The notes under the pieces: model-generated
The model's input: the letters and a program-made list of their open reading frames with translations, nothing else
Databases searched by the model: none
Told to the model about the DNA's origin: nothing
Part shown: one piece after another, positions 8,047 to 16,466 of the stretch
Layout of the letters: each line of letters opens with the position of its first letter
Numbering within the stretch: position 1 is the first letter of the stretch
From: Bin5 sp965204525
Lineage (GTDB): Bacteria > Chloroflexota > Anaerolineae > Caldilineales > Caldilineaceae
NCBI GenBank assembly: GCA_965204525.1
Contig: OZ241994.1
Span: forward strand, 5,580,001 to 5,644,000
DNA: 64,000 nt
Reading direction: 5' to 3'
Position numbers and translations under genes: made by a program

Positions 8047-9042
8047 TTATGTCTGCACCTCCTGCCCTTCGACCATTGATCCCTTCTGCATCGTCAGCAA
8101 GTGGGGCCATAGGGCCAGACAGATAAGGCCGGTGGCTACACCGAACCACAGCGTGGCAAAGCGGATCACGAGCGCCGCAGCCGCGGCCGCCGGCCGGGAC
8201 AGATCCAGTAGCTGCATGCTGAGTGCCGCAAGCGAGCTCTCCACTCCGCCCAGGCCGCCGGGAGTCGCCACCACCGCGCCCACGACTGTGCTCATATTGA
8301 AGGCGGAGACAGAAGTCAACATGGTATCAACACCTGCATCCACGCCGAAACCCAGCAAGACAAGATAAAAGCCTACTCCTTGGCTTGCCCAGCTGATCAG
8401 GCCGATAAGAACCGAAGCGAACAGATACCTTGGTTGCAGAAGAAAGTAGCTGCTCTCGTAGAAGGCGGCCAGCTTGTCCGCAAAACGGTTGATCAGCGGC
8501 AGCCGGTGACCAAGTGCCAGGCACCACAACGCCAGCGGTCTTATCTGTATGGCGACAATGATACCTGCTATGACCAGCAGCGCCGCCACCGCCGCCAGTC
8601 GCATCGACCCTTCGTCGATTGCCAGCAGCCCAAGCCCGGCCAGCAGAATCATGGCCAGCCCATCGGTCATCCGCTCCGCCAACACAACCGGAGCAACGAC
8701 AGAGAAGGGGGCACCGCTGACATTGCGGACCATGAACGCCCGCACGAATTCTCCGACCTTGCCCGGCGTCATCATCATCAGGAAGCTGATGCCGTAAATG
8801 CGGGCGCTCTGGCCGAAACTGATCGGCGTTTTGATTAACCGCAGATACCAGTGCCATTTAAGCAAACGGACGCCGAAGTTCACGAGCGTCAATCCCAGCG
8901 TCGGCGGCAGCCATCTCCACGGAAAATCGGCCAGCAATGCGGACAGCTGACGCCAGTCTCCGTATATAATCAGTCCTATGTACACAAGCAGTGCCAGTAA
9001 CACCGACCACAGGAACTGAACGCCCAGCCGTCTTCGATCCAT
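8047..9042 (-). CDS. Flippase-like integral membrane protein (UPF0104 / LPG-synthase TM family)
   Basis: A 331-residue protein with about eight hydrophobic segments. It shows family signatures: LGLTLVNFGVRLLKWHWYL in the first third, MMTPGKVGEFVRAFMVRN, and FNMSTVVGAVVATPGGLGGVE near the C terminus. The family includes the membrane half of lysylphosphatidylglycerol synthase (MprF) and AglD-like proteins, thought to move lipids or lipid-linked sugars across the membrane. There is no fused soluble synthase domain. ATG start at 9042. Confidence 0.8.
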   Translation of the reverse strand: MDRRRLGVQFLWSVLLALLVYIGLIIYGDWRQLSALLADFPWRWLPPTLGLTLVNFGVRLLKWHWYLRLIKTPISFGQSARIYGISFLMMMTPGKVGEFVRAFMVRNVSGAPFSVVAPVVLAERMTDGLAMILLAGLGLLAIDEGSMRLAAVAALLVIAGIIVAIQIRPLALWCLALGHRLPLINRFADKLAAFYESSYFLLQPRYLFASVLIGLISWASQGVGFYLVLLGFGVDAGVDTMLTSVSAFNMSTVVGAVVATPGGLGGVESSLAALSMQLLDLSRPAAAAAALVIRFATLWFGVATGLICLALWPHLLTMQKGSMVEGQEVQT

Positions 9043-9182
9043 ATCTTATCCGTCTGTGTGAGCCAGGCATCTGTACGTCTACGTCTTTGCTCACTGTGTG
9101 GGCAAATTTAGCCTCGCCCAGCGCGAATCCTCAATATGACGCCCAAGGAAATAGGTGTGTGCCTGTGGTGCGAATGTGCTTT

Positions 9183-10022
9183 CTACCCTGTCGTGCGTGA
9201 GTCCCGATTCCTCTGCCAGAATTCGAGCAGCGCGCGCGCAAATTCCTTCGGCCTCTCCAGTTGCACCGCATGACCGGCCCCAGGGAAGATTACGTGTTGC
9301 ACGTCGGGAATACTCTGCGCCATCTGCCGGTTGACGGCGACGAACTTCTCGTCCTCGGCGCCAACGATGAGGAGCGTGGGCACAACCAGTGAGGGCAGTT
9401 CAGCAAGAAGAACAGGTTGCGCGCCCGAACCCATCCCCCGCAGGCTGTTCGCTAGTCCGTCCGGTCGGTTCCGCAGCCGTTGCGCTCGCAATTGGCGGCG
9501 CTGCCCCGCGGATAGACTCCGCTGCTGGCTCTCCCACATCGGCAGAGATTCCCAATAGTCTACGAAGGCGGCAGTCCCGTCCCGTTCTATCCGGTCGGCC
9601 AGCGCATCGTCACTGTCGCGACGTTCTGCCCGCTCGACAGCCGCCGCGATACCCGGTGACGCGCTCACTAGGCACAACGTCTTGACTCGTTCCGGGTGGT
9701 TGAGGGCGAAAAACAGCGCAAGCCGTCCACCCATCGAATAGCCCGCGAGATGAACGGCCTCTGAGGACGATTCATCCAGCAGTGAATTCAGATCGGCGGC
9801 GGCGCGGGCCATCTCGTAGCACGTCGGCTTGCTGGGATGCGGCGAGCTTCCATGACCAAGCAGGTCCGGCGCCAAAACATGAAATCCTGCCGCCGCGAAT
9901 GTCTTCCCGGCCCAAGCCCAGCTCCCCCCGTGTCCCGTGAATCCGTGCAAGAGCAGTACGGGCGGATCCTCTTCTCTGCCCCAGCTGTGCAGGTGATAGG
10001 GGAAGGTCGTGGGCGGAGTCAT
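9183..10022 (-). CDS. menH: MenH-like alpha/beta hydrolase (SHCHC synthase)
   Basis: An alpha/beta-hydrolase with VLLLHGFTGHG (oxyanion side), the nucleophile elbow GYSMGGRLAL, an acid in VGAEDEKF and the final His in GAGHAVQLERP. The nucleophile motif and HGFTG are typical of MenH, which eliminates pyruvate from the MenD product in menaquinone synthesis. The nearby menF, menD, menB and menE support the call. The frame is open further upstream to a TTG at 10088 with an ATG at 10052; I chose ATG 10022 because homology begins just after it, but no start has a clear ribosome site. A general esterase is the alternative. Confidence 0.75.
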   Translation of the reverse strand: MTPPTTFPYHLHSWGREEDPPVLLLHGFTGHGGSWAWAGKTFAAAGFHVLAPDLLGHGSSPHPSKPTCYEMARAAADLNSLLDESSSEAVHLAGYSMGGRLALFFALNHPERVKTLCLVSASPGIAAAVERAERRDSDDALADRIERDGTAAFVDYWESLPMWESQQRSLSAGQRRQLRAQRLRNRPDGLANSLRGMGSGAQPVLLAELPSLVVPTLLIVGAEDEKFVAVNRQMAQSIPDVQHVIFPGAGHAVQLERPKEFARALLEFWQRNRDSRTTG

Positions 10023-10095
10023 AGAGTCGGCCGTGTGTCCGCAAAGAACCATCTTGCGGCTATGGACACTACTGGGGCCGTTTCGCAAGGCCCTG

Positions 10096-10983
10096 CTACG
10101 CCGTAACCTTCCACTTGCCGCTCTCCGGATTCGAAAGCGGAAAACCCTCGCCCACCAGTTCCTCGCCGTCGCCCACAGTGAAGCCAGGTATAAGTACGTG
10201 GTTGGACGATTGATCCAGCTTTGTCCTGACGCCCTCGGCCATGAAGATCATGACATGGGCGCGGCGCTGCCGGTCGGTCACGTTGGCCGGAGTGGCATGA
10301 AAGTTGAGACAGTGGTGGAACATACACTCACCGGCCTTCAACTCGACCGGCTTTCCAATGTCGGCCGGTTCGTAGGCCATCTTTTGCCGGTCGGTCTCCT
10401 CAATTTCGCGCCCTTGCGCCTCGGCCTCCGCCCGCGCGGCCAGCTCGGCCGCGTACGACTCTAGGCCGAAACGGGGGTCCCTATGACTCCCTGGCACCAC
10501 GTGCATGCAGCCGTTGTCGGGGGTCGCATCGTCAAGAGCAAGCCAGCAAGTTACGATGCGCGGTTCTCTCAGCGGCCACAGATAAAAGTCCTGATGAAAG
10601 TGAAAGTGACCGTTCTCCTCCGGCGGCTTGGAGATGATCTGATCGTGCCACAGCCGCACACGCGGCGTGTTCAATAGAGCGCAGGCCACACCCGAGATCA
10701 CGGGGTGGTGGAGTAGGCGCTCATATATAGGCTCCCTTTTGAACATATTTACATATTGAACAATATGCCGCGGCTGATACTCTTCATCGTCGGCCCCCAT
10801 CGGCGCGCCTCGACGGTGCCCATACTTGAATTCTATTTCCGACTCATCGCCCCCGGCCTCTTCGATGGCGATGACATTGTCCAGTCCCGTACGTAACGCC
10901 TCGACGTCGGCCATGTCCAATACGCGGCCGTATCGCAGGTATCCATTTTCATTGAAAAAGTCGATCTGTTGCTGAGTGATCAT
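10096..10983 (-). CDS. Phytanoyl-CoA dioxygenase (PhyH)-family Fe(II)/2-oxoglutarate oxygenase
   Basis: A 295-residue oxygenase of the PhyH family. The iron-binding facial triad is complete: HxD at H130-Q-D132 in HFHFHQDF and the distal His in LNFHATPANVTDRQRR, whose arginines would bind 2-oxoglutarate. The substrate is unknown; bacterial members hydroxylate small acids or amino-acid derivatives. Start ATG 10983 has a GAGG ribosome site nine bases upstream. Another ATG at 10998 overlaps the stop of the upstream antitoxin-like gene (ATGA) and could give translational coupling, so this gene is probably in the same transcript as the brnT pair and menH. Confidence 0.85.
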   Translation of the reverse strand: MITQQQIDFFNENGYLRYGRVLDMADVEALRTGLDNVIAIEEAGGDESEIEFKYGHRRGAPMGADDEEYQPRHIVQYVNMFKREPIYERLLHHPVISGVACALLNTPRVRLWHDQIISKPPEENGHFHFHQDFYLWPLREPRIVTCWLALDDATPDNGCMHVVPGSHRDPRFGLESYAAELAARAEAEAQGREIEETDRQKMAYEPADIGKPVELKAGECMFHHCLNFHATPANVTDRQRRAHVMIFMAEGVRTKLDQSSNHVLIPGFTVGDGEELVGEGFPLSNPESGKWKVTA

Positions 10984-10994
10984 GGCTGATATCC

Positions 10995-11861
10995 TCATTG
11001 TGAATCAAGAATGAACTCTCTTTCAAGGGCCAGAGAGACTGATCGGTAATGTTCAATGACCCATTTTTTAGCTTCCGTCATAGTGGGGAAAGAATGCCGT
11101 GTTCCGTCCAGCCGAGAGAGAAGTGAGACCAATCTACGCCCCTCCAGAATTTTGCCCTCAGCAACCAGCATCCCTTCGACAAACAGCCGGAAGTTTTCGC
11201 GGTCATTGGACGAGATCCAGGCAAACGAGGATTGGAGGTCAGAACTGCTTAGCGTGGGAGCTGGGTTTCGCTTGGAGTCGAACTGGCTGATTGCCCAATC
11301 TTTTGCTGCCCGCATTGTGCGAAACGAGCGCGTCATTTCTTGCAACTGGGATTCAACTGTAAACAAGTCCCGCCTCTCAGAGACTCGACCTTGAGCAACG
11401 AGCGACTCATCGACCAACAATTGGAAATTCGTGCGGTCTTCGCAGGAGGCCCAGGTATAGGACGCCCTGGAAGTAGAATTGCCAGATGATTCCTCAAGTG
11501 CGTGGTGAAAGTCATAGTGCTCGACAGCCCAGTTCTTCGTGTCCCGCATTGTTTGAAACGCATGCGTCGTTTTGTCAAGTTCGGACGTTACAGTGAACTG
11601 GTCTCGACTTTCTGAAACGTGACCTGATGCAACCAGCATCTTGTCCACAAACAGTTGGAAATCCGTACGGTTGTCAGCAGCGATCCAGGAATAGGACGCC
11701 CTGATATGCGGCATCACTTCCCGGGCTGGGCTTGCGTGGCGAAACCAGTCGGCATCTAGCTCGTAGGCGTCAGGGTCGGCCTCTATACCGGCCTGGATAG
11801 CAGCTTCTTCGCCTTTCTGGGCCGCAATTTCGTCGAATGTATTGTTGCTATCTCTGCTCAT
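10995..11861 (-). CDS. Antitoxin-like protein with three repeated domains, partner of BrnT
   Basis: A 288-residue protein. The first 50 residues (EAAIQAGIEADPDAYELDA, then FRHASPAREVMPHI) look like the short antitoxins found beside BrnT/DUF497 toxins. The rest is three copies of a unit of about 64 residues at 54-117, 132-195 and 211-273. Each has the pattern aromatic-W, then DR..F.L.V, LVA.G.V.E.R, and a final F.TM..AK.W. The spacing is 78-79 residues. Ordinary partners of BrnT are under about 100 residues, so the repeats are an addition. The ATG at 11861 overlaps the end of the toxin gene by 14 bases and has a strong AGAGGTGG site. I do not recognise the repeat domain. Confidence 0.65.
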   Translation of the reverse strand: MSRDSNNTFDEIAAQKGEEAAIQAGIEADPDAYELDADWFRHASPAREVMPHIRASYSWIAADNRTDFQLFVDKMLVASGHVSESRDQFTVTSELDKTTHAFQTMRDTKNWAVEHYDFHHALEESSGNSTSRASYTWASCEDRTNFQLLVDESLVAQGRVSERRDLFTVESQLQEMTRSFRTMRAAKDWAISQFDSKRNPAPTLSSSDLQSSFAWISSNDRENFRLFVEGMLVAEGKILEGRRLVSLLSRLDGTRHSFPTMTEAKKWVIEHYRSVSLALEREFILDSQ

Positions 11862-12114
11862 ATTTTTCCACCTCTCGCGGATTGGCCTTGCGCAAGCTTA
11901 TGACTCGCGTACTGTCGCCGCGCTCGGTAAACACGATCACGTGGAGCCGCTCGCCTATGTATCCGAAGGCGACAAATCGAGGTTCATCGTGGCGGAGATC
12001 ATCTGCCGATGATGCCGTATTCCAGTCAAAGTCATAGACGGCGCTGAAATCAACTCCATGTTTTTCCAGGTTTTTGCAGCGCTTGTTTTCATCCCATTCA
12101 TACTTCTCTTCCAT
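11848..12114 (-). CDS. brnT: BrnT-family (DUF497) ribonuclease toxin
   Basis: An 88-residue protein that matches the BrnT pattern over its full length: YEWDENKRCKNLEKHGVDF at the start, an RFVAFGYIGERLHVIVFTER core and RVISLRKANPREVEKYE at the end. Family knowledge: BrnT folds like RelE, cleaves RNA and is neutralised by a DNA-binding partner encoded immediately downstream. That is the arrangement here, although the partner is much enlarged. The pair sits between menE and the oxygenase gene, inside what would otherwise be a menaquinone operon. ATG at 12114 lies almost at the predicted transcription start. Confidence 0.88.
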   Translation of the reverse strand: MEEKYEWDENKRCKNLEKHGVDFSAVYDFDWNTASSADDLRHDEPRFVAFGYIGERLHVIVFTERGDSTRVISLRKANPREVEKYEQR

Positions 12115-12121
12115 TGTCTAT

Positions 12122-12149
12122 ATATTATCGACAATTGTATTCGCGTCAA
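12122..12149 (-). promoter_or_regulatory. Promoter with palindromic operator for the brnT pair
   Basis: On the minus strand: TTGACG (12144-12149), a 16-base spacer and TAATAT (12122-12127). A perfect palindrome ACAATTGT (12131-12138) lies in the spacer, where an autorepressor would bind. The expected transcript start is at about 12115, next to the toxin ATG at 12114, so the toxin message would be nearly leaderless. The region is AT-rich compared with its surroundings. Confidence 0.6.
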
Positions 12150-12252
12150 GGAGTTGGGCGAGCTTGTCGAAAGTCTCCGGTGAGTTTTCCAATCGAGTCT
12201 TCGGGGAATCCCACACGGGATGCGTCAATGTCTCCCGCCGCCTGGAGCCTCC

Positions 12253-13797
12253 CTAGCGCTCAAACATTGTTCTGACCGCCCGCCGTGCGATCTTGCCCGA
12301 AGCTGTCTCCGGCAGAGCATCGACGAAGCGGATATGTCTGGCTGAAGGCTGCTTATAGCCGGCCAGGCGCCCCCGGCTGAAGGCTAGGAGCGCGTCGCGG
12401 GTCACGGTCTTCCCTGCATGAAGCTGTACTGCAGCCGCACAACGCTGTCCCCATTCCGGGTCAGGCAGCCCCACCACGCAGACGTCGGCCACGGCAGGAT
12501 GGTCCCGCAATACCGTCTCCACTTCGACCGGGTATATGTTCTCTCCGCCGCTAACGATCAGATCCGCCCGCCGCTGCAGCACAAACAGATCGCCGTCGCT
12601 ATCAACGCGGCCCATGTCGCCGGTGTGCAACCAGCCCCCCTGCAGAGCTGCCGCGGTCGCGACAGGGTTGCGGTAGTAAGCCGTCGTCACTTGCGGTCCG
12701 CGCACCAGTATCTCTCCAATCTCCCCCGGAGGAAGAGGCCGCCCATCGGAATCTGCAATGCGCAGCTCCGTAAACAGCAGTGGCCGCCCTACACTTCCCG
12801 GCTTTCTCCGCACATTAGCCGGCAAAGCTGTCGCCGCCTGAGTAGCGGCTTCTGTCAAACCGTACGAAGGAGTGACGGGTAGACCCTCTTCAAGGGCGGC
12901 ATGCAAAAGTTCGGGCGAGGCAGCCGCGCCGCCAATCAGAACTGTTCGCAAACTCTGCGGCCATTCCGTCGCGGGGGAACTGTGCAGCAGCCGGTGGAGT
13001 AACGTAGGGACCAGCGAAGTTTGCGTTACCCTACTCTCGCGCAGACAGCGCTGAAACTCTTCCAGTTCGAATCGACGTTGCAGGACGATCCCCGTGCCGT
13101 AAAGGCAGGAACGAAACACAACGGCCATGCCGCTCACATGATACAGCGGCAGGCAGCTGAGCCAGCGGTCTTCCGTGCCCACGCCCAGACGGAAAGCAGA
13201 GGCGGTGGCACTCCAAAAGTGATTGGCAAGACTGAGTTGCACTCCTTTGGGAGTCCCCGTCGAGCCGGAGGTGAAGACAATCGACTGAAGCTGCCCTTCT
13301 TCCTGTTGGCGCGGCTCCCGCCACTCTCTGTCCATGTTTCTCCCGATCGAAAACTCGTCGCTGCCAAGCCTTGTCAAAGAAACGATCTGCAGAGGCTCTG
13401 CCAGGAGTGCTTGAACATCCAGCGCCAGGCCCTGCCACTGACCCGTGTTGTCGCCGCCCTTACCAACCGGTTCGTCGTCGACCACCAGCAACGCCGGCTC
13501 GACCAGGTTAAGCTGCCATCCAATTTCTGCGGCTGTCAGTCGCGTGTTCAAGGGCACGAAAACAGCGTCAATACGAGCAACAGCATGGACGAGAGCGACC
13601 GCCTCCAGGCTGTTTTCCACCCGTGCCGCCACTTTGTCGTCAGGCTGTATTCCCTGCGCCGCGAGTCCTGCGGCTTGACCGTTGGCCAACCGGTCCAATT
13701 CAGCGTAACTGACCGACCGCCCCTCAAAAACAACGGCTACCTTTCCGGGAGTAGCCAGCGCACGCCAGCGCAACCAGTCTTTCTTCATTGAAAGCAT
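12253..13797 (-). CDS. menE: MenE, o-succinylbenzoate-CoA ligase
   Basis: A 514-residue adenylate-forming enzyme (ANL superfamily). The phosphate-binding loop TSGSTGTPKGV, the A5 motif SYGLTEAATQ, the hinge region TGDMGRVDSDGDLFV and the C-terminal lysine in ETASGKIARR are all present. The length and neighbours fit o-succinylbenzoate-CoA ligase, which activates the MenC product for ring closure by MenB. It lies downstream of menF-menD-menB on the same strand, 55 bases after menB. A medium-chain acyl-CoA ligase is the alternative if context is ignored. ATG at 13797, or a second ATG at 13788. Confidence 0.87.
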   Translation of the reverse strand: MLSMKKDWLRWRALATPGKVAVVFEGRSVSYAELDRLANGQAAGLAAQGIQPDDKVAARVENSLEAVALVHAVARIDAVFVPLNTRLTAAEIGWQLNLVEPALLVVDDEPVGKGGDNTGQWQGLALDVQALLAEPLQIVSLTRLGSDEFSIGRNMDREWREPRQQEEGQLQSIVFTSGSTGTPKGVQLSLANHFWSATASAFRLGVGTEDRWLSCLPLYHVSGMAVVFRSCLYGTGIVLQRRFELEEFQRCLRESRVTQTSLVPTLLHRLLHSSPATEWPQSLRTVLIGGAAASPELLHAALEEGLPVTPSYGLTEAATQAATALPANVRRKPGSVGRPLLFTELRIADSDGRPLPPGEIGEILVRGPQVTTAYYRNPVATAAALQGGWLHTGDMGRVDSDGDLFVLQRRADLIVSGGENIYPVEVETVLRDHPAVADVCVVGLPDPEWGQRCAAAVQLHAGKTVTRDALLAFSRGRLAGYKQPSARHIRFVDALPETASGKIARRAVRTMFER

Positions 13798-13852
13798 AAG
13801 AAACCTGTTCCGGATTGTGGAAGGTACGTCCGGCTTTCTTCTCTTTTGTCCC

Positions 13853-14704
13853 TTAAGGCCTCCAGGGGAATTGCCGGAAATCAGGTCGCCGCTTCTCGTT
13901 AAACGCGTCCCGACCCTCCTTGCCCTCTTCCGTCATATAAAAGAGCATCGTGGCGTCGCCCGCTAGAACCTGCAATCCTGTCTGTCCGTCCAAGTCGGCG
14001 TTGAATCCCGCCTTGAGGAACCGAATCGCGATCGGGGACTTCCGCAGAATTTCCTGTGCCCAGTCCACGCCCTCCTCCTCCAGAGCTTCCACTGTCGGCA
14101 GCACCTTGTTAACCAGCCCCATCTCCAGCGCCTCCCGGGCAGTATACCGGCGGCACAGGTACCAGATCTCCCGCGCCTTCTTCTGGCCCACGACAGAAGC
14201 CAGGTATGATGCCCCGAGTCCGCCATCAAAGCTGCCGACGATGGGCCCTGTCTGGCCGAATTCAGCGTTTTCCGAAGCCAGGGAAAGGTCGCAGATGACG
14301 TGGAGCACGTGCCCGCCTCCAATCGCGAAGCCGTTTACAAGCGCAATCACAGGCTTGGGCATGTTACGCATGATCCGCTGGAGTTCCAGCACATTCAGCT
14401 GTGCCACACCCTGTTCATTCATATATCCTGCGTGGCCGCGCACACCCTGGTCGCCCCCCGCGCAGAATGCGTGGACCCCGTCCTTGGGTGAAGGTCCGTT
14501 CCCCGTCAGAAGAACGATGCCGATCTGGTCATCCGCCCAGACATCCTTGAACGCCTCCGTCATCTGATCGATGGTCTCGGGGCGGAAGGCGTTGCGTTTC
14601 TCCGGCCGGTCGAAGGCGATGCGCGCCATACCGTCCGCCTTGTGATAGGTGATGTCGCTGTATTCGGCGACCTCCTGCCAGTCTGCACTCTGAGAGATCG
14701 TCAC
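13853..14704 (-). CDS. menB: MenB, 1,4-dihydroxy-2-naphthoyl-CoA synthase
   Basis: A 283-residue crotonase-fold enzyme. MenB signatures: ITYHKADGMARIAFDRPEKR near the start, an oxyanion stretch FCAGGDQGVRGH, the VNGFAIGGGH motif, GSFDGGLGASYLA and a C-terminal DFRQFPW. It closes the second ring of menaquinone from o-succinylbenzoyl-CoA. The start is GTG 14704, overlapping the menD stop as GTGA, with a strong AGGAGG site, so menB should be translationally coupled to menD. Confidence 0.93.
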   Translation of the reverse strand: MTISQSADWQEVAEYSDITYHKADGMARIAFDRPEKRNAFRPETIDQMTEAFKDVWADDQIGIVLLTGNGPSPKDGVHAFCAGGDQGVRGHAGYMNEQGVAQLNVLELQRIMRNMPKPVIALVNGFAIGGGHVLHVICDLSLASENAEFGQTGPIVGSFDGGLGASYLASVVGQKKAREIWYLCRRYTAREALEMGLVNKVLPTVEALEEEGVDWAQEILRKSPIAIRFLKAGFNADLDGQTGLQVLAGDATMLFYMTEEGKEGRDAFNEKRRPDFRQFPWRP

Positions 14705-16461
14705 GTATATTCCTCCTGATGGTCTTTCAAAGATTCGCTCAGTTCTCGCCGCATTCGTTCGTCCCGCGCGCCGTCGGTACGCACTTCGATGACTGTCGGC
14801 CTCCTGTCGCGGAGTGACGCGCAGATCGCCTGGGCCAGGCCCGCCCTGTTTTCATCTTGAATGCGCACAAAATCAAGGCCATACATCTCCACCGCCAGTG
14901 AGAAGTCCAGGCCGGGAGGCGTGAGAAACAGTTCCTCGAACCGGGTCTGATCCTCGGCAATTGGAAGTCGGCGGAAAACGCCTCCGCCACCGTTATTCAA
15001 CAGCACCACCGTGACGTTGTCCAGCCCATGCTTGAAAACGGCCAGCAGCCCGTTCATGTCATGGTAAAAGCTGACATCGCCTATAAGCAGCAACATCGGT
15101 CTGCTCCGCTCGGCCGCGGCCACACCAAGCGCACTCGACAATACGCCGTCGATTCCGCTCGCCCCCCGGTTGCCGTAAACGTGTATTCTCTTCGTATCGG
15201 GCTGGGCGAACTGGTCCACGTGGCGCACGGGCAGGCTGTTGCCAACAAAGAGATTGCTGTCATCCGGAAGAGCCGTCACCGCGGTTGCGGCTGCAGCGGC
15301 GTCAAACCAGCTCTCCCGCAGCAAACTCTCCTGGCGCTGCCGGCTGCGTTCCTCGGCCGCCAGAATGGAGGCCGCCCACTGGCCCGGCGTCCTTCGAAAC
15401 CGCTCCGCCAACTGCCGGCAGAAGACGGTCTCGTCCACCTGCAGATAAGAGTGTACGCGGTGGCTGTCGTCTGCCCAAACTCCGTCGCTGCGAACGTGAA
15501 CCTGCAAGGCCGACGCAGTGCGCTCCAGGTACGCGTTGAGGTATTTCGAAGTTGGTACGGCACCGAAACGTATGACGACCTGGGGAGCCTCGAAATCGGC
15601 CGAATGCTGGAGAAAGCTCTCATAGCTGCCTACGATAGGCGTAGTTCCCGTATGCGGGCCAAAACGAAGCCCTGAAAGCGGGTCCGCGAAAACGGGATAC
15701 CCGGTGCTGCGGCCCAGTTCCGCCACCGCATTGACCAGACTGCAAGGCGGTCGCCCGGCCCACGGCCCGCAAACGATCCAGCCCTGCTCATGTTCGGAAA
15801 CGAGCGCGACCATCTCTTCGATCTGCTCGGCGGTCGGTACCAGCACGCCCCGCTGAATGGAACTGCTCTGTCCCTTGTCAAAATGGGGGCTGTATGGAGC
15901 TTCTGGCTCCAGCGGTTTCCGGAAAGGGAAGTTGATATGCACAGGTCCTTTGCGGATCCCGTTGGCGACGGCAAAACACCTGGCCGCCAGCGTGCGCATA
16001 TTCCTTAACGCAACATCCGGCGCGTCCTCTTCGGGCAGCGCTGCGTCCACCGCCCACAGGACATGGTCCCCGTACATTTTGACCTGGTCGATGGTCTGGT
16101 TGGCTCCGCTATGACGAAGTTCCGGCGGCCTGTCCGCTGTCAGCAGCAGCAGCGGCACGCCGGCCATTTTCGCCTCTACTACCGCTGCATGAAACTCCAG
16201 AGCCGCAGTGCCGGATGTGCAAACCAGTGCCACAGGCCGGCCGCTGGCCTGCGCCATTCCCAGCGCAAAATAGCTGGCGCAGCGTTCATCCAAATGAACC
16301 AAGGTCTCGACAGTTGGGTTGGAGTCAAAGGCCAGCGCCAGCGGTGTCGAACGCGAGCCCGGCGCTATGCAGACCGCCTTCAGCCCGGCATCCGCCAACC
16401 CCGCGACCAGCGTCTCAGAGAACTGCAGATTCGGGTTTGGACTGCTGGCGACACTGCTCAT
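14701..16461 (-). CDS. menD: MenD, SEPHCHC synthase (thiamine-diphosphate enzyme)
   Basis: A 586-residue thiamine-diphosphate enzyme that joins 2-oxoglutarate to isochorismate. Signatures: IAPGSRSTPLA near residue 33, DERCASYFALGMA, the CTSGTA motif, and the ThDP-binding GDVSFYHDMNGL stretch followed by LLNNGGGGVFRRLP. The reading frame is open further upstream, but homology starts at ATG 16461, which also falls a few bases after the menF stop at 16467. It overlaps menB by four bases. Confidence 0.93.
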   Translation of the reverse strand: MSSVASSPNPNLQFSETLVAGLADAGLKAVCIAPGSRSTPLALAFDSNPTVETLVHLDERCASYFALGMAQASGRPVALVCTSGTAALEFHAAVVEAKMAGVPLLLLTADRPPELRHSGANQTIDQVKMYGDHVLWAVDAALPEEDAPDVALRNMRTLAARCFAVANGIRKGPVHINFPFRKPLEPEAPYSPHFDKGQSSSIQRGVLVPTAEQIEEMVALVSEHEQGWIVCGPWAGRPPCSLVNAVAELGRSTGYPVFADPLSGLRFGPHTGTTPIVGSYESFLQHSADFEAPQVVIRFGAVPTSKYLNAYLERTASALQVHVRSDGVWADDSHRVHSYLQVDETVFCRQLAERFRRTPGQWAASILAAEERSRQRQESLLRESWFDAAAAATAVTALPDDSNLFVGNSLPVRHVDQFAQPDTKRIHVYGNRGASGIDGVLSSALGVAAAERSRPMLLLIGDVSFYHDMNGLLAVFKHGLDNVTVVLLNNGGGGVFRRLPIAEDQTRFEELFLTPPGLDFSLAVEMYGLDFVRIQDENRAGLAQAICASLRDRRPTVIEVRTDGARDERMRRELSESLKDHQEEYT

Positions 16462-16466
16462 GCCGG

